This document shows positions 1 to 8,364 of a stretch of DNA of 64,000 bases, in pieces; the stretch's first letter is position 1, and the number at the start of each line of letters is the position of its first letter. The stretch is from Flavimaricola sp. (GTDB lineage Bacteria > Pseudomonadota > Alphaproteobacteria > Rhodobacterales > Rhodobacteraceae), in contig JAQWWH010000085.1 of NCBI GenBank assembly GCA_029255105.1, positions 17,702 to 81,701 on the forward strand, given 5' to 3'. A program made the position numbers and the translations under genes. A model generated the notes under the pieces. It saw only the letters and a program-made list of their open reading frames with translations, did no database searches and was not told the DNA's origin.

Positions 1-461
1 AGGTCGCGTTCTTTGCAGGCTCCCTCGCCTATCGCGGTCATCAGGAGCGCGAGATGGGGTTTCGTCAGGTCCTGCATGAGGATTTCCCAGACATCGAAAT
101 CGTCCAGTTCAGCGAAGTGCACGAGAACCGGGACAAGGCTCGATCAGAGATGGCGCGCCTTTTGCGGCAGCATCCCGATCTGGCGGGCGTCTACAATGCA
201 GGCGGCGCCACGGCAGGGATAGCCGGGGCGCTGACAGAGTTGGGGCGACAGGCCGACTGCGTCTTTATCGCCCATGATACCACCGACGGAAACAAGGCGT
301 TGCTGCTGGACGGAACGCTTGACGCGGTGATCGACCAGAACGCCCGGGTGGAAATCCGCGAGGCGCTCAACACACTGGTCCATGCCGCGCGAGGACTGGA
401 CTATGAAATGGTGCCGCCACGCTTGCAGGTGGTCTTTCGCGAGAACCTGCCTGTTGAGTAA
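1..461 (+). CDS. LacI-type transcriptional regulator, C-terminal part (cut by window edge)
   Basis: The reading frame is open from the first bases and ends in TAA at 459-461, so only about 152 C-terminal residues are present; the DNA-binding part lies outside the window. The visible part resembles the periplasmic-binding-like effector domain of LacI regulators: a phrase 'GVYNAGGATAGIAGAL' typical of the sugar-binding fold, 'VFIAHDTTDGNKALLLDG', and 'VIDQNARVEIREAL' near the end. It would bind a sugar-type effector in the cytoplasm. The target operon cannot be deduced; a sugar-acid operon begins at 3888, but a divergent helicase and an exporter lie between. A periplasmic binding protein is a less likely alternative because the frame ends without the usual extra helix. 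Confidence 0.75.
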   Translation, partial: VAFFAGSLAYRGHQEREMGFRQVLHEDFPDIEIVQFSEVHENRDKARSEMARLLRQHPDLAGVYNAGGATAGIAGALTELGRQADCVFIAHDTTDGNKALLLDGTLDAVIDQNARVEIREALNTLVHAARGLDYEMVPPRLQVVFRENLPVE

Positions 462-585
462 TCCATGCGGACGATTGCGGTTCTGGGGCAGATCCTCGCG
501 CCAAGACCCGCGCAAGCCCGGTTGACGTTCCACGCCTTTGGCCCATGGTGGCGAGGCCGCCCGCTGACAGAGGACCCTTGCGCCC

Positions 586-1527
586 ATGACGCCCCCCCCA
601 AGCCCCGCCGGGGCCAATGTCCTCGTCACGCCCATCGCGCCCCCGCCGCCAACGCTTCAGCAGAAATCCGACAGCCTGCGCGGTATCGTCTTTATGGCAG
701 GCGGCATGTTCCTTTTTTCTGCGGTGGACACCCACGCAAAGTTTCTGACCGACAGTTTTCATCCGATCCAGATTGCCTGGTCCCGCCAATTGGGGCTGTT
801 TCTTGGGGTCATGATCTGGCTGATGTTCAAAGGGCGCAGCGTCCTGCGGACCGAACATCCCTTTCTTCAGATGAGCCGGGGGGCGTTGGCCGCGCTTTCA
901 GCGACCCTTTTCATTGTTGCCGTGGCCTATGTCCCGCTTGCCGATGCGGTGGCGATCAGCTTTGTCGCGCCTTTCCTCGTCACGATCCTCGGGGCGCTGA
1001 TCCTGGGTGAGGCGGTCGGCATCCGGCGTTGGGTCGCGGTGACGATCGGTTTTCTTGGCACGCTTGTCGTGATCCGGCCCGGCATGGGTGTGATCCATCC
1101 AGCGGCGGGATTGGTCCTGCTCGCCGCCTTCCTGTTCGCCGTTCGCCAAATCCTGTCCCGGCGGTTAAGCGGGACGGACGGCACCGCCACGACCATCGCC
1201 TATACTGCCATCACGGCCAGCGTGCTGCTGACCTTGCCGCTTCCCTTTGTCTGGCGGACCCCCGAATGGGGGAGGGAAGTCCTTCTTCTGACCAGCATGG
1301 CGATCCTTGCGGGCGGGGCAGAGGCGATGGTGATCCGCTCCCTTGAACTGGCCCAGGCCGTCGTGCTGGCTCCGGTCCATTACAGCCTGCTTTTGTGGGG
1401 CACCTTTTATGGGTGGCTGGTGTTCCACCAATTGCCGGACCTTTGGACATGGGTCGGGGCCGCAATCATTATCGCCACGGGCATCTACACGCTCAATCGC
1501 GAAAGACTGGCGTCAAAGAGGCGCTAG
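586..1527 (+). CDS. EamA/DMT-family permease
   Basis: A 313-residue inner-membrane protein with about ten hydrophobic segments arranged as two EamA repeats (roughly residues 30-165 and 175-305), the usual architecture and length of drug/metabolite exporters. A proline-rich cytoplasmic N-terminus precedes the first segment, which begins near 'GIVFMAGGMFLFSAVDTHAKF'. The sequence 'FVAPFLVTILGALILGE' is typical of the end of the first repeat. The substrate cannot be read from the sequence. The ATG at 586 has only a weak GAGGA ribosome-binding site about 11 bases upstream; an in-frame ATG at 694 would remove the proline-rich tail. Its stop codon TAG overlaps the stop codon of the convergent helicase gene within the four bases CTAG. 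Confidence 0.85.
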   Translation: MTPPPSPAGANVLVTPIAPPPPTLQQKSDSLRGIVFMAGGMFLFSAVDTHAKFLTDSFHPIQIAWSRQLGLFLGVMIWLMFKGRSVLRTEHPFLQMSRGALAALSATLFIVAVAYVPLADAVAISFVAPFLVTILGALILGEAVGIRRWVAVTIGFLGTLVVIRPGMGVIHPAAGLVLLAAFLFAVRQILSRRLSGTDGTATTIAYTAITASVLLTLPLPFVWRTPEWGREVLLLTSMAILAGGAEAMVIRSLELAQAVVLAPVHYSLLLWGTFYGWLVFHQLPDLWTWVGAAIIIATGIYTLNRERLASKRR

Positions 1528-3566
1528 CCCCACATGTCCCGCATCCGCGCTCCGACATCAATCGGGGCGGGCATCGGGACAGGGGCCGCCCCGGGCGCGG
1601 CGGTGGGCGACCAATAGACCGGCTCAAAATGATCAAGGATATCCTTGGGGATGAACCGGGTCCGAAGGGCATAAAGGTGCCTGTCCCCGTTTCTGGTCTG
1701 CTGGGTCACATAGAACCTCAGGGGCACCCCGATGGTCAGATTGTCCTTGGCCCGGGTCATCGCGACGTAAAGAAGCCTGCGCTCTTCCTCAAGGTCATCG
1801 GTGCAGCCGGTTCCCAGATCAGACGGGATACAGCCGTCCACCCCGTTGAGGATGAACACGGACGTCCACTCCTGCCCTTTGGACGAATGGATCGTGGACA
1901 GGATAAGGTAGTCCTCGTCCTGCATCGGCACGCCCGCCTGATCGCTGGTGGCATCGGGCGGGTCCAGGGTCAGTTCGGTCAGGAACCGCTCGCATGTCGG
2001 GTAACCCGAGGCGATCTGCTCAAGCTGGAGAAGGTCGGCGCGCCGCGCCTCAGCATCCTCGTGGATGCGGTCAAGGTGAGGGTCGTACCATGCGCGGGCA
2101 AGGCCGATGGCCTCGGGCCAGTTGGCCCGTGTCGTCAAGGCCGCGACAAGGGCCGGCCAATCGTCGCCCGAGCGGGGCGGCGGGGCCACCCATTCGAGGG
2201 CCGCGAGGGGATCGGATGAAATCTCGATGGCATCAAGCACCCGCCCGGCGGCAGCCGGGCCAACACCGGGGATCAGTTGCAAAACCCGGAACCCGGCCAC
2301 CCGGTCCCTGGGGTTCCTTGAAAAACGCAACAACGCCAGAAGGTCCTTCACATGCGCCGAGTCGAGGAATTTCAGCCCCCCGAACTTGACGAAGGGGACA
2401 TTGCGGCGGGTCAGTTCAACCTCCAGCTGGCCCGAATGGCTTGAAGTGCGGAAAAGGACCGCCTGATCCATAAGGCGCACCCCGACCTCGCGGTCCGCCA
2501 ACACACGGTCCACGATGTAGCGGGCCTGATCGGCCTCATTGGCAAGGGTCACCAGCCGGGGTTTCTGCTCCGATTGCCGCTCGGTCCACAGATCCTTGGT
2601 GAACCGCTCTTGCGCCTGCCCGATCACCGCGTTGGCGGCCTCGAGGATCGGCCGGGTCGAACGGTAGTTGCGGTCCAGCGTGATGACATCAGCCGGCGGC
2701 GAGAAGGCAGCAGGAAAATCAAGGATGTTGCGCACCGTGGCAGCCCGAAAGGCATAGATCGACTGGGCATCGTCACCCACCACCGTCAGGCCCCGCCCGT
2801 CCGGTTTCATTGCCATCAGGATGCGGGCCTGCAGGCGGTTCGTGTCCTGATATTCGTCGATCATCACATGATCCCAGTTCGCCCCGATATGGGCGGCAAA
2901 ACCCGGGTCCGACATGGTCTGCGCCCAGGCCAGCAAAAGGTCGTCATAATCGAGCACGTTCTGCGCCTGCTTGGCCCGGACATAGGCCCCGAAAAGGCGC
3001 TTAAGGTCCTCCTCCCACCCCGCGCACCAGGGAAAATGCCGTTTGAGGACCTCGGCCAGCGGCTCTTCGGAATTGACGGTGCGGGAATAGATCGACAGGC
3101 AAGTGCCTTTGGTCGGAAACCGGTTTTCGGTGCCTGACAGGCCCAGCTCGTGACGACACAGGTTCAAAAGGTCGGCGCTGTCCTCACGGTCATGGATGCT
3201 GAAATCCGGGTTAAGCCCGATGGCCGGCGCATGTTCGCGCAGGATGCGGGCGCCGATGCCATGAAAAGTCCCAGCCCAAGTCAACGCCTCGGCCGCATAG
3301 CCGCCGCCCATTGCCCGTTCCGCAATGCGGGCGACGCGGCGGGTGAGTTCCGTCGCGGCCCGGCGGGAGAAGGTCATCAAGAGGATCCGCCTTGGATCGG
3401 CCCCGTTGACCAGCAGATGGGCGACCCGGTGGGCCAGCGTGTTGGTCTTGCCCGACCCTGCCCCGGCAATGACCAAAAGCGGCGGGGGTACAGTCGTGCC
3501 GGACACGCCAAAGACGACAGCGGCGCGTTGCTGATCGTTCAGTTTTTCAAGATATGACGCCATCAT
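1524..3566 (-). CDS. UvrD/PcrA-like superfamily 1 DNA helicase
   Basis: A 680-residue ATP-dependent 3'-5' DNA helicase. Motifs in order: Q motif LNDQQRAAV (residues 9-17), Walker A GAGSGKT (35-41), DEYQDTNRLQ (Walker B/motif II), GDDAQSIYAFRAA (motif III), STIHSSKGQEW (motif V) and LYVAMTRAK (motif VI). It is slightly shorter than typical UvrD. The frame stays open about 96 codons further upstream, but the homology begins at the ATG-ATG pair at 3566/3563, so that start was chosen. A LexA box lies about 54 bases upstream of the start, so the gene is probably part of the SOS response. Whether it is the main UvrD or an accessory paralogue cannot be decided here. Confidence 0.9.
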   Translation of the reverse strand: MMASYLEKLNDQQRAAVVFGVSGTTVPPPLLVIAGAGSGKTNTLAHRVAHLLVNGADPRRILLMTFSRRAATELTRRVARIAERAMGGGYAAEALTWAGTFHGIGARILREHAPAIGLNPDFSIHDREDSADLLNLCRHELGLSGTENRFPTKGTCLSIYSRTVNSEEPLAEVLKRHFPWCAGWEEDLKRLFGAYVRAKQAQNVLDYDDLLLAWAQTMSDPGFAAHIGANWDHVMIDEYQDTNRLQARILMAMKPDGRGLTVVGDDAQSIYAFRAATVRNILDFPAAFSPPADVITLDRNYRSTRPILEAANAVIGQAQERFTKDLWTERQSEQKPRLVTLANEADQARYIVDRVLADREVGVRLMDQAVLFRTSSHSGQLEVELTRRNVPFVKFGGLKFLDSAHVKDLLALLRFSRNPRDRVAGFRVLQLIPGVGPAAAGRVLDAIEISSDPLAALEWVAPPPRSGDDWPALVAALTTRANWPEAIGLARAWYDPHLDRIHEDAEARRADLLQLEQIASGYPTCERFLTELTLDPPDATSDQAGVPMQDEDYLILSTIHSSKGQEWTSVFILNGVDGCIPSDLGTGCTDDLEEERRLLYVAMTRAKDNLTIGVPLRFYVTQQTRNGDRHLYALRTRFIPKDILDHFEPVYWSPTAAPGAAPVPMPAPIDVGARMRDMWG

Positions 3567-3619
3567 TGCGCTGTCCAACCTGCTCACCCGGCCCCGATCA
3601 GGAAACGTTAACCCCTCAT

Positions 3620-3634
3620 GAACGAAAAGGGAAC
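3620..3634 (-). promoter_or_regulatory. LexA (SOS) box, GTTC-N7-GTTC
   Basis: Read on the minus strand the site is GTTC CCTTTTC GTTC, a perfect match to the direct-repeat LexA box known in alphaproteobacteria. It ends about 54 bases upstream of the helicase start codon, where it could block the promoter. The match is seen; LexA control is inferred. Confidence 0.75.
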
Positions 3635-3810
3635 ATAGGGAATGGTGGCGGCGACGTTGAGCGCCTTTGGGCTGGCAGCCAGAAGCCACCCATCTTGTCC
3701 GCTTGCCCAAGCAAGACCGCTGGTGCAATCTCGTGGCACATAACCGGGCAGCGGGGTGTCTTCCGGACCCGCCCGACGTCGCCAAGACGTGTGAAACCCC
3801 CGTGAAACCG

Positions 3811-3836
3811 GCCCTTCGGAGGAGAGGGGCTTTTTT
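3811..3836 (+). terminator. Intrinsic terminator without an obvious upstream gene
   Basis: Stem GCCCTTC (3811-3817), loop of six, stem GAGGGGC (3824-3830, one G-U pair), then six T residues (3831-3836). It points right, yet the only gene to its left is the helicase on the other strand. It therefore ends either a small RNA or a regulated leader of the operon that starts about 50 bases downstream. Confidence 0.7.
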
Positions 3837-3887
3837 CGAACGCCGCGCTGGCAACCTTTTGCGCGGAAAGTACGGGGGGTGGTTCAG

Positions 3888-4790
3888 ATGAACTCAGTCG
3901 GGGTGATTGGCGTTGGGGATATGGGCAGTGGGCTGGCCCGAAACCTGATCAAGAACGGGTATGTGGTCAAAGGGCTCGACCTCAAGCCTGACCGCATGCA
4001 GGCCCTTGTCGAGATGGGCGGGATCGCGGGAACGTCGCCCGCCGACGTTGGCGCATCCTCGCAAGCGGTCTTTGTCATGGTGATGACAGGGGACGAGGCG
4101 AAATCGGTCATTCTTGGCGACGGCGGCCTTGTGTCCCACCTGCCCAAAGGCGGCGCCGTGATCCTGAGCGCCACGATAAAACCCCGCGAAGCCCGCGAGA
4201 TCGGGGCCGCAATGGAAGGGTCCGGCATCCACCTGATCGACACGCCTGTTTCGGGTGGCTTTCCGGGCGCGCAGAACGGGACCCTTACGATGATGGCCGC
4301 CGCCCCTGACGCGGTTCTGGACGCATTCGCCCCGATCATGCAGGCGGTCTCGGCCAATATCCACCGGGTCGGCACCAAGCCGGGCGAAGGGCAAACGGTC
4401 AAGGCCTGCCTGCAATCGCTGATCGGTGCGCAGTTTTCGGCAACCTTCGAGGCCGCAGCCCTCGCCGCGAAGGCGGGCGTTCCGGGGCAGGTCCTGCTGG
4501 ACGTCTTTTCGACCTCTTCCGCCGGATGCGGCGTGGTCAACAACGCGCTGGAAAAGATCATCGACCGCCAGTTCGAAGGGACTGGCAGCCATATCAACAC
4601 CATGCACAAGGACCTGACAATCTCGATGGGACTGGGCGAAGAGCTGGGCGTTCCCCTGCACACCGCCGCCTCTGCCATGCAGATCTTTCATGCCGGCCGG
4701 ACCAAGTATCCCAACGGTGACAACTGGGTCTGCACCCGCGTCATCGAAGAAATCGTGGGGGCAGAGCTTCATCGCAAGGCCAGGCCATGA
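3888..4790 (+). CDS. NAD(P)-dependent beta-hydroxyacid dehydrogenase (L-threonate dehydrogenase-like)
   Basis: A 300-residue protein of the 3-hydroxyisobutyrate dehydrogenase family, of usual length. It has an N-terminal Rossmann nucleotide-binding motif GVGDMG (residues 8-13), the substrate-binding DTPVSGG motif (118-124) and the catalytic lysine region with Lys172 in 'GEGQTVKACLQ'. Overall it resembles LtnD-type enzymes that oxidise four-carbon sugar acids such as L-threonate, but the substrate is inferred. The ATG at 3888 was chosen; a GTG at 3879 preceded by GGAAAG is possible. The next gene overlaps its stop by four bases (ATGA), so the two are cotranscribed. An intrinsic terminator sits about 50 bases upstream of the start. 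Confidence 0.8.
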   Translation: MNSVGVIGVGDMGSGLARNLIKNGYVVKGLDLKPDRMQALVEMGGIAGTSPADVGASSQAVFVMVMTGDEAKSVILGDGGLVSHLPKGGAVILSATIKPREAREIGAAMEGSGIHLIDTPVSGGFPGAQNGTLTMMAAAPDAVLDAFAPIMQAVSANIHRVGTKPGEGQTVKACLQSLIGAQFSATFEAAALAAKAGVPGQVLLDVFSTSSAGCGVVNNALEKIIDRQFEGTGSHINTMHKDLTISMGLGEELGVPLHTAASAMQIFHAGRTKYPNGDNWVCTRVIEEIVGAELHRKARP

Positions 4791-5650
4791 AGCTTGGTGT
4801 CATCTGCGACGGGATCAGCCGCGACCTGCGCCATGCGGTCGGTGTGATGGACGAATACGACCTTGAGTATGCAGAGCTTCAGTTTGTGGGCGATACCGAA
4901 GTGGGCGACCATTCGGCGGCCGAGATCCATGAGATCGACACCCTCCTGCGCGACCGGGGCAAGCAGGTCAGCTGTCTGTCCCGCCATGTCTTTGCCGGCC
5001 TGACCACTGCAAACCGCCCCGGCGACGACCTGCATACCCGGCACATGGACGCCCTGAAACGGGTCATGGACATGGCCCACGTCGTTGGCGCCCCGCTTGT
5101 CAGGATCATGACCCAGCGGAAGGAACAGATCCTCTGGGGCCGCAACGGGGCCGAGCAATGGAATGTGGCCAAAGGCGCATGGGACACCATGCCCCCGATG
5201 ATCGCCCCCGCGGTCGAGCTTGCCCGGGCAGAGGACCTGACGCTGGTGGTCGAGACGGGCAACGGCACCATGGTCAACTCCAACTACACCGCCCGCAAGC
5301 TGATCGACGATCTGGGGGCCAAGGATGTGCTCAAGGTTCTGTGGGACCCCGGCAACAACTGCTGGTGTCACGAAAGGGCCTACCCCGAAGGCTATGCCGA
5401 GGTGCGGGACGGCTACCTTGGTCATGTCCATATCAAGGATGTCCTGGTCGACACCCCCCGCGCCACCTTGGAGGTGCGCCGTATGGGGGAAGGCCAATTG
5501 GGACCCCTGTTCAAGCCCATCGCGGATGCCCTGCGCGCGGATGGCTACGATGGTGTCATCTCGTTCGAAAGTGTGTTCCACCCCGGCAACGGTGACTATG
5601 AGGCCGGGTTCAGAGAGTGCATCGGGACCTTCAAGGCGAACTTTGGCTAG
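4787..5650 (+). CDS. Sugar phosphate isomerase/epimerase-like TIM barrel protein
   Basis: A 287-residue protein of the xylose-isomerase-like TIM-barrel family (AP endonuclease 2 fold). Recognisable barrel motifs include 'LVVETGNGTMV', 'VLWDPGNNCW' and 'GHVHIKDVL', which supply the Glu, Asp and His metal ligands, and the C-terminal 'GYDGVISFESVF'. Family members isomerise or epimerise sugars, isomerise hydroxypyruvate, or decarboxylate keto sugar acids. Its translational coupling to the L-threonate-dehydrogenase-like gene suggests it acts on the dehydrogenase product. Since 3-oxo-isoapionate decarboxylase (OiaC) of apiose catabolism is, as I recall, from this fold, and an apiose locus lies 23 kb away, that is a possible but untested role. 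Confidence 0.75.
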   Translation: MKLGVICDGISRDLRHAVGVMDEYDLEYAELQFVGDTEVGDHSAAEIHEIDTLLRDRGKQVSCLSRHVFAGLTTANRPGDDLHTRHMDALKRVMDMAHVVGAPLVRIMTQRKEQILWGRNGAEQWNVAKGAWDTMPPMIAPAVELARAEDLTLVVETGNGTMVNSNYTARKLIDDLGAKDVLKVLWDPGNNCWCHERAYPEGYAEVRDGYLGHVHIKDVLVDTPRATLEVRRMGEGQLGPLFKPIADALRADGYDGVISFESVFHPGNGDYEAGFRECIGTFKANFG

Positions 5651-5678
5651 GCAGCGTGTTGGTTCGCGCTTGGCGTGG

Positions 5679-7499
5679 TCACGCCGCGCCCAGCGCACGT
5701 TTCACCGGCAAGGCGTCCAAACCCATGAACAAGCGCGCCAGAGCATATAGCCGTTCCACCGGCATCGCCCCGGTTTGCCAGGCCTTGGCCGATACCCCCA
5801 ACATGCGCGGCAAAAGCATTGGCCACATCTGTACGTCCTGACTGGTGAATTCTGACCAGAAGCAACCCTGAACGCCCGCTATGCGGGGGGCAAGCTCGGG
5901 CGCATCTGCCGGAACCGGGTCCCATGCGATGGTATCGGCAAGGCTAACATAGGCCGCCCAGTTTGCCCCCCAGTCATCCGGGTCATCGGTCGCGGCCATA
6001 TCCAGGTAGACATGCTGTGCGGGCGTCATGACGACATCGTAGCCCGCCCGCGCCGCCGCGATCCCCGGACCCTGCCCGGTCCAGCTGAACAGGATCGCGC
6101 CATGCCCGATGCCGCCATTACAGCCCCGGGCCGCCTCTTCCCAGGCGGCGGGGCGCTGGCCGTTGACGACCAAAGTTTCGGCCAGTCGCGCCATGGTCCA
6201 GCCTTGCAGGTCGTGGGTTGTGGACAGCCCTTCCCCGTCCATCAGGTCCCTGGTCCGGGCGGAGCCCATCCAGGTGTCTTCCGGCAACTCGTCACCACCC
6301 AGATGAAGGACACCAAAGGGGAACAGCGCCCCCACCTCTGTCGCCAGCGCCGTCAGCACCTCCCACGTCGTGGGCATCGCAGGGTTGGTGACATTATGGG
6401 GATAGCCCTGCACGCTGCGCTCGGTTCCCGTATCGTCGGGGTCCAGCACTTCGGGAAAGACCTTGGCCAGCGCCAACGCATGGGCCGGAACCTCGATCTC
6501 GGGCATGATTTCAATGAACAGCTCCCGACCATGCGCGACGAGGGCTGCTGCATCGGATTTGGAATAGCTCCCCCCCGCCTCGACCCCGCCTGAGAAGACC
6601 GCAGGGATCAGATGCCCCTCGCCCCGCAGCGCTGTCTTTTGCCACAGCTCTGGCAGGCAGTCGATTTCGAGGCGAAACGCCTCATCATCGGCAAAATGCC
6701 AGTGAAAGCGGTTCAGTTTCAGGAGGGCCATCAGGTCAAGCAGGTCGTGAATGGACCGGGGGTCGTAGAAATGTCGGGCACAGTCCAGATGCTGCCCGCG
6801 CCAGCCAAAGCGGGGTGCATCCTCGATCCGTCCGCAAGGAAGGCGGCCTTGGTGGGTGCGCAGCACCATCAAAAGGCTGATGGCCCCGTAGAACCGACTG
6901 CTGGCCGATCCTGACGACAGGATCACCTGATCAGTCGTGATGTCCAGATGATAGGCTTCGTCGGGCAGGTCGCTGTCCTGCAAGACAACAGGCAGGCCGG
7001 TTTGAGACAGGAAAGGCCCCAGCCCAAGGCGCCCTGCCAAAGCGTCGACCGCGGCAAAACCGGGGTCTGAAACGGAAAACCCATGGGCCACAACGACCCC
7101 ACCGCTGGGTGTCCATGACTGAGGTTCGGGCAAGAGGCCAAGCCCGTCATGGGGCGGGCCATCCGGGATCACTTCGGGCCGGGGCCCAAGCGACAGGGCT
7201 GGCAAGGGCAGGCAGCCGTCGTCGGTGCGCAGGTAGGCGCCCATCGGCATCCAGGCCCGGTTTGCGGGCTTGTAGCCCCCCTCATAGGCCAGAACAAAGT
7301 CGTGTGTCTGACCGCTTGCAAGATCGGGAAGCTGCACTTCGATGTAGCTGCCCAGCGCGAACAGTCGCTCTCCCCCCTCGGTGACGGTCAAGGGGGCCAT
7401 GCCGGAACAACACAGAACCGGGGCATTCATTGCCCGGTCAACGGTGAGGCGGCACAACAGGTCTGGGCCGGATATCCGGCAAGTAAAGGCAAGGGTCAT
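5679..7499 (-). CDS. Beta-N-acetylhexosaminidase, glycoside hydrolase family 20
   Basis: A 606-residue protein with an N-terminal GH20b-like domain (about residues 1-190) and a GH20 TIM barrel. The catalytic pair is seen in HLGGDE, Asp403-Glu404, and other family motifs are 'FHWHFADDEAFRLEID' (about 265-280) and 'EIMPEIEVPAHA'. It releases terminal GlcNAc or GalNAc from chito- or galactosamine-oligosaccharides. No clear signal peptide is present, so it probably works in the cytoplasm on imported oligosaccharides. The start ATG overlaps the stop of the upstream GntR gene (ATGA), so both form one leftward operon, divergent from the amino-sugar importer. Confidence 0.9.
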   Translation of the reverse strand: MTLAFTCRISGPDLLCRLTVDRAMNAPVLCCSGMAPLTVTEGGERLFALGSYIEVQLPDLASGQTHDFVLAYEGGYKPANRAWMPMGAYLRTDDGCLPLPALSLGPRPEVIPDGPPHDGLGLLPEPQSWTPSGGVVVAHGFSVSDPGFAAVDALAGRLGLGPFLSQTGLPVVLQDSDLPDEAYHLDITTDQVILSSGSASSRFYGAISLLMVLRTHQGRLPCGRIEDAPRFGWRGQHLDCARHFYDPRSIHDLLDLMALLKLNRFHWHFADDEAFRLEIDCLPELWQKTALRGEGHLIPAVFSGGVEAGGSYSKSDAAALVAHGRELFIEIMPEIEVPAHALALAKVFPEVLDPDDTGTERSVQGYPHNVTNPAMPTTWEVLTALATEVGALFPFGVLHLGGDELPEDTWMGSARTRDLMDGEGLSTTHDLQGWTMARLAETLVVNGQRPAAWEEAARGCNGGIGHGAILFSWTGQGPGIAAARAGYDVVMTPAQHVYLDMAATDDPDDWGANWAAYVSLADTIAWDPVPADAPELAPRIAGVQGCFWSEFTSQDVQMWPMLLPRMLGVSAKAWQTGAMPVERLYALARLFMGLDALPVKRALGAA

Positions 7500-8314
7500 T
7501 CGGGGCGCAGCTCCGACACAAAGTCATAGATGTCGGACCGGTAGAACCCGCCCGTGAACTCGATCGGGCGGCCAGTGGCGCTATACCCTGTTCTTTCGAT
7601 ACGTAGCACGGCGGTCCCTTCGGGCAGCTTGAGAAGGGCGGCATCCTCGCCCGTGATATTGGCCGCCGTGACACGCTGGATCGCCCGGGTCGGGGCCTGC
7701 CCGTTTTCACGCAAGAGCTGATACAGCGATGTCCCCACCCGTTCGGGATCGGGCAGAATATCGCGCGGGAGTGCCGATTGTTCGAGGGCGACAGGCATCC
7801 CATCCGCACTGCGCAGGCGCCGGATGCGGGCCACCCGGTCACCCGCCGACAGACCCAACGTCAAAAGCTCTGCATGACTGGGCACGAAAAGGCCCCGGGT
7901 CAGGACTTCGCTGTTGGAGGTCATGCCACGGTTGGCCATGTTCTCGGTAAAGGACACCAGCGACGACAGCGACTGCTGCAACCGGGCCGTGGGGCCGCGC
8001 ACGAACGATCCGACCCCTTGCCGCTGTTCGATCAGCCCGTCGGTGACCAGTTGCGCCACCGACTTGCGCACCGTGACGCGGCTGATATCCGCCATTTCGG
8101 CCAGATCACGCTCGGGTGGAAGGTGGTCGCCGGGGGCAAGGTCGCCCGACAGGATCGCTGCGCTGATATGACGGTGAAGCTGCAGGTAACGCGGGCCGCG
8201 ACCCGGCTTGAACCAGTTGGTCAGCGCAAAAAGGTGTTCTGCGGAACCTGTCCCGGCCCCCTCCTTCACCTGATTCCCGGCCACTGTATCAGCCTCATCT
8301 TTATGGTATTGCAT
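7496..8314 (-). CDS. GntR-family (HutC/NagR-type) amino-sugar operon regulator
   Basis: About 272 residues: an N-terminal winged helix ('GDHLPPERDLAEMADISRVT', followed by 'LIEQRQGVGSFV') and a C-terminal UTRA effector domain that in NagR-type relatives binds amino-sugar phosphates. It probably represses both divergent transcripts of the island. The frame extends further upstream, but homology starts after the ATG at 8314. That ATG lies inside a palindromic operator and next to a TATAAT sequence, so translation may instead begin at the GTG at 8284, which has a GATGAGG ribosome-binding site eight bases ahead. The hexosaminidase follows with a four-base overlap. Confidence 0.85.
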   Translation of the reverse strand: MQYHKDEADTVAGNQVKEGAGTGSAEHLFALTNWFKPGRGPRYLQLHRHISAAILSGDLAPGDHLPPERDLAEMADISRVTVRKSVAQLVTDGLIEQRQGVGSFVRGPTARLQQSLSSLVSFTENMANRGMTSNSEVLTRGLFVPSHAELLTLGLSAGDRVARIRRLRSADGMPVALEQSALPRDILPDPERVGTSLYQLLRENGQAPTRAIQRVTAANITGEDAALLKLPEGTAVLRIERTGYSATGRPIEFTGGFYRSDIYDFVSELRPE

Positions 8315-8324
8315 TATAATACCA
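8304..8324. promoter_or_regulatory. Candidate GntR/NagR operator, TGGTATT-N7-AATACCA
   Basis: Perfect seven-base arms at 8304-8310 and 8318-8324. The TGGTAT half-site resembles the sites reported for NagR/YvoA-type regulators. It covers the annotated ATG of the regulator gene and a TATAAT on the minus strand (8318-8313), which suggests autoregulation and a start codon further downstream. Confidence 0.6.
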
Positions 8325-8364
8325 ATCCCTTCACGCCTGACGCCACGCGCCTCATATGCCCTTA

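Larger units (their letters stand above)
3567..3887. other. Gene-free stretch between helicase and sugar-acid operon
   Basis: This 321-base region separates two divergently read genes. On the helicase side it carries a LexA box (3620-3634). On the right it has several short stems, among them ACGTC-GCCAA-GACGT at 3776-3790, followed by a strong intrinsic terminator (3811-3836) pointing right. No convincing protein-coding frame is seen. The terminator has no annotated gene in front of it, so the stretch may encode a small RNA or a regulatory leader. Confidence 0.6.
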
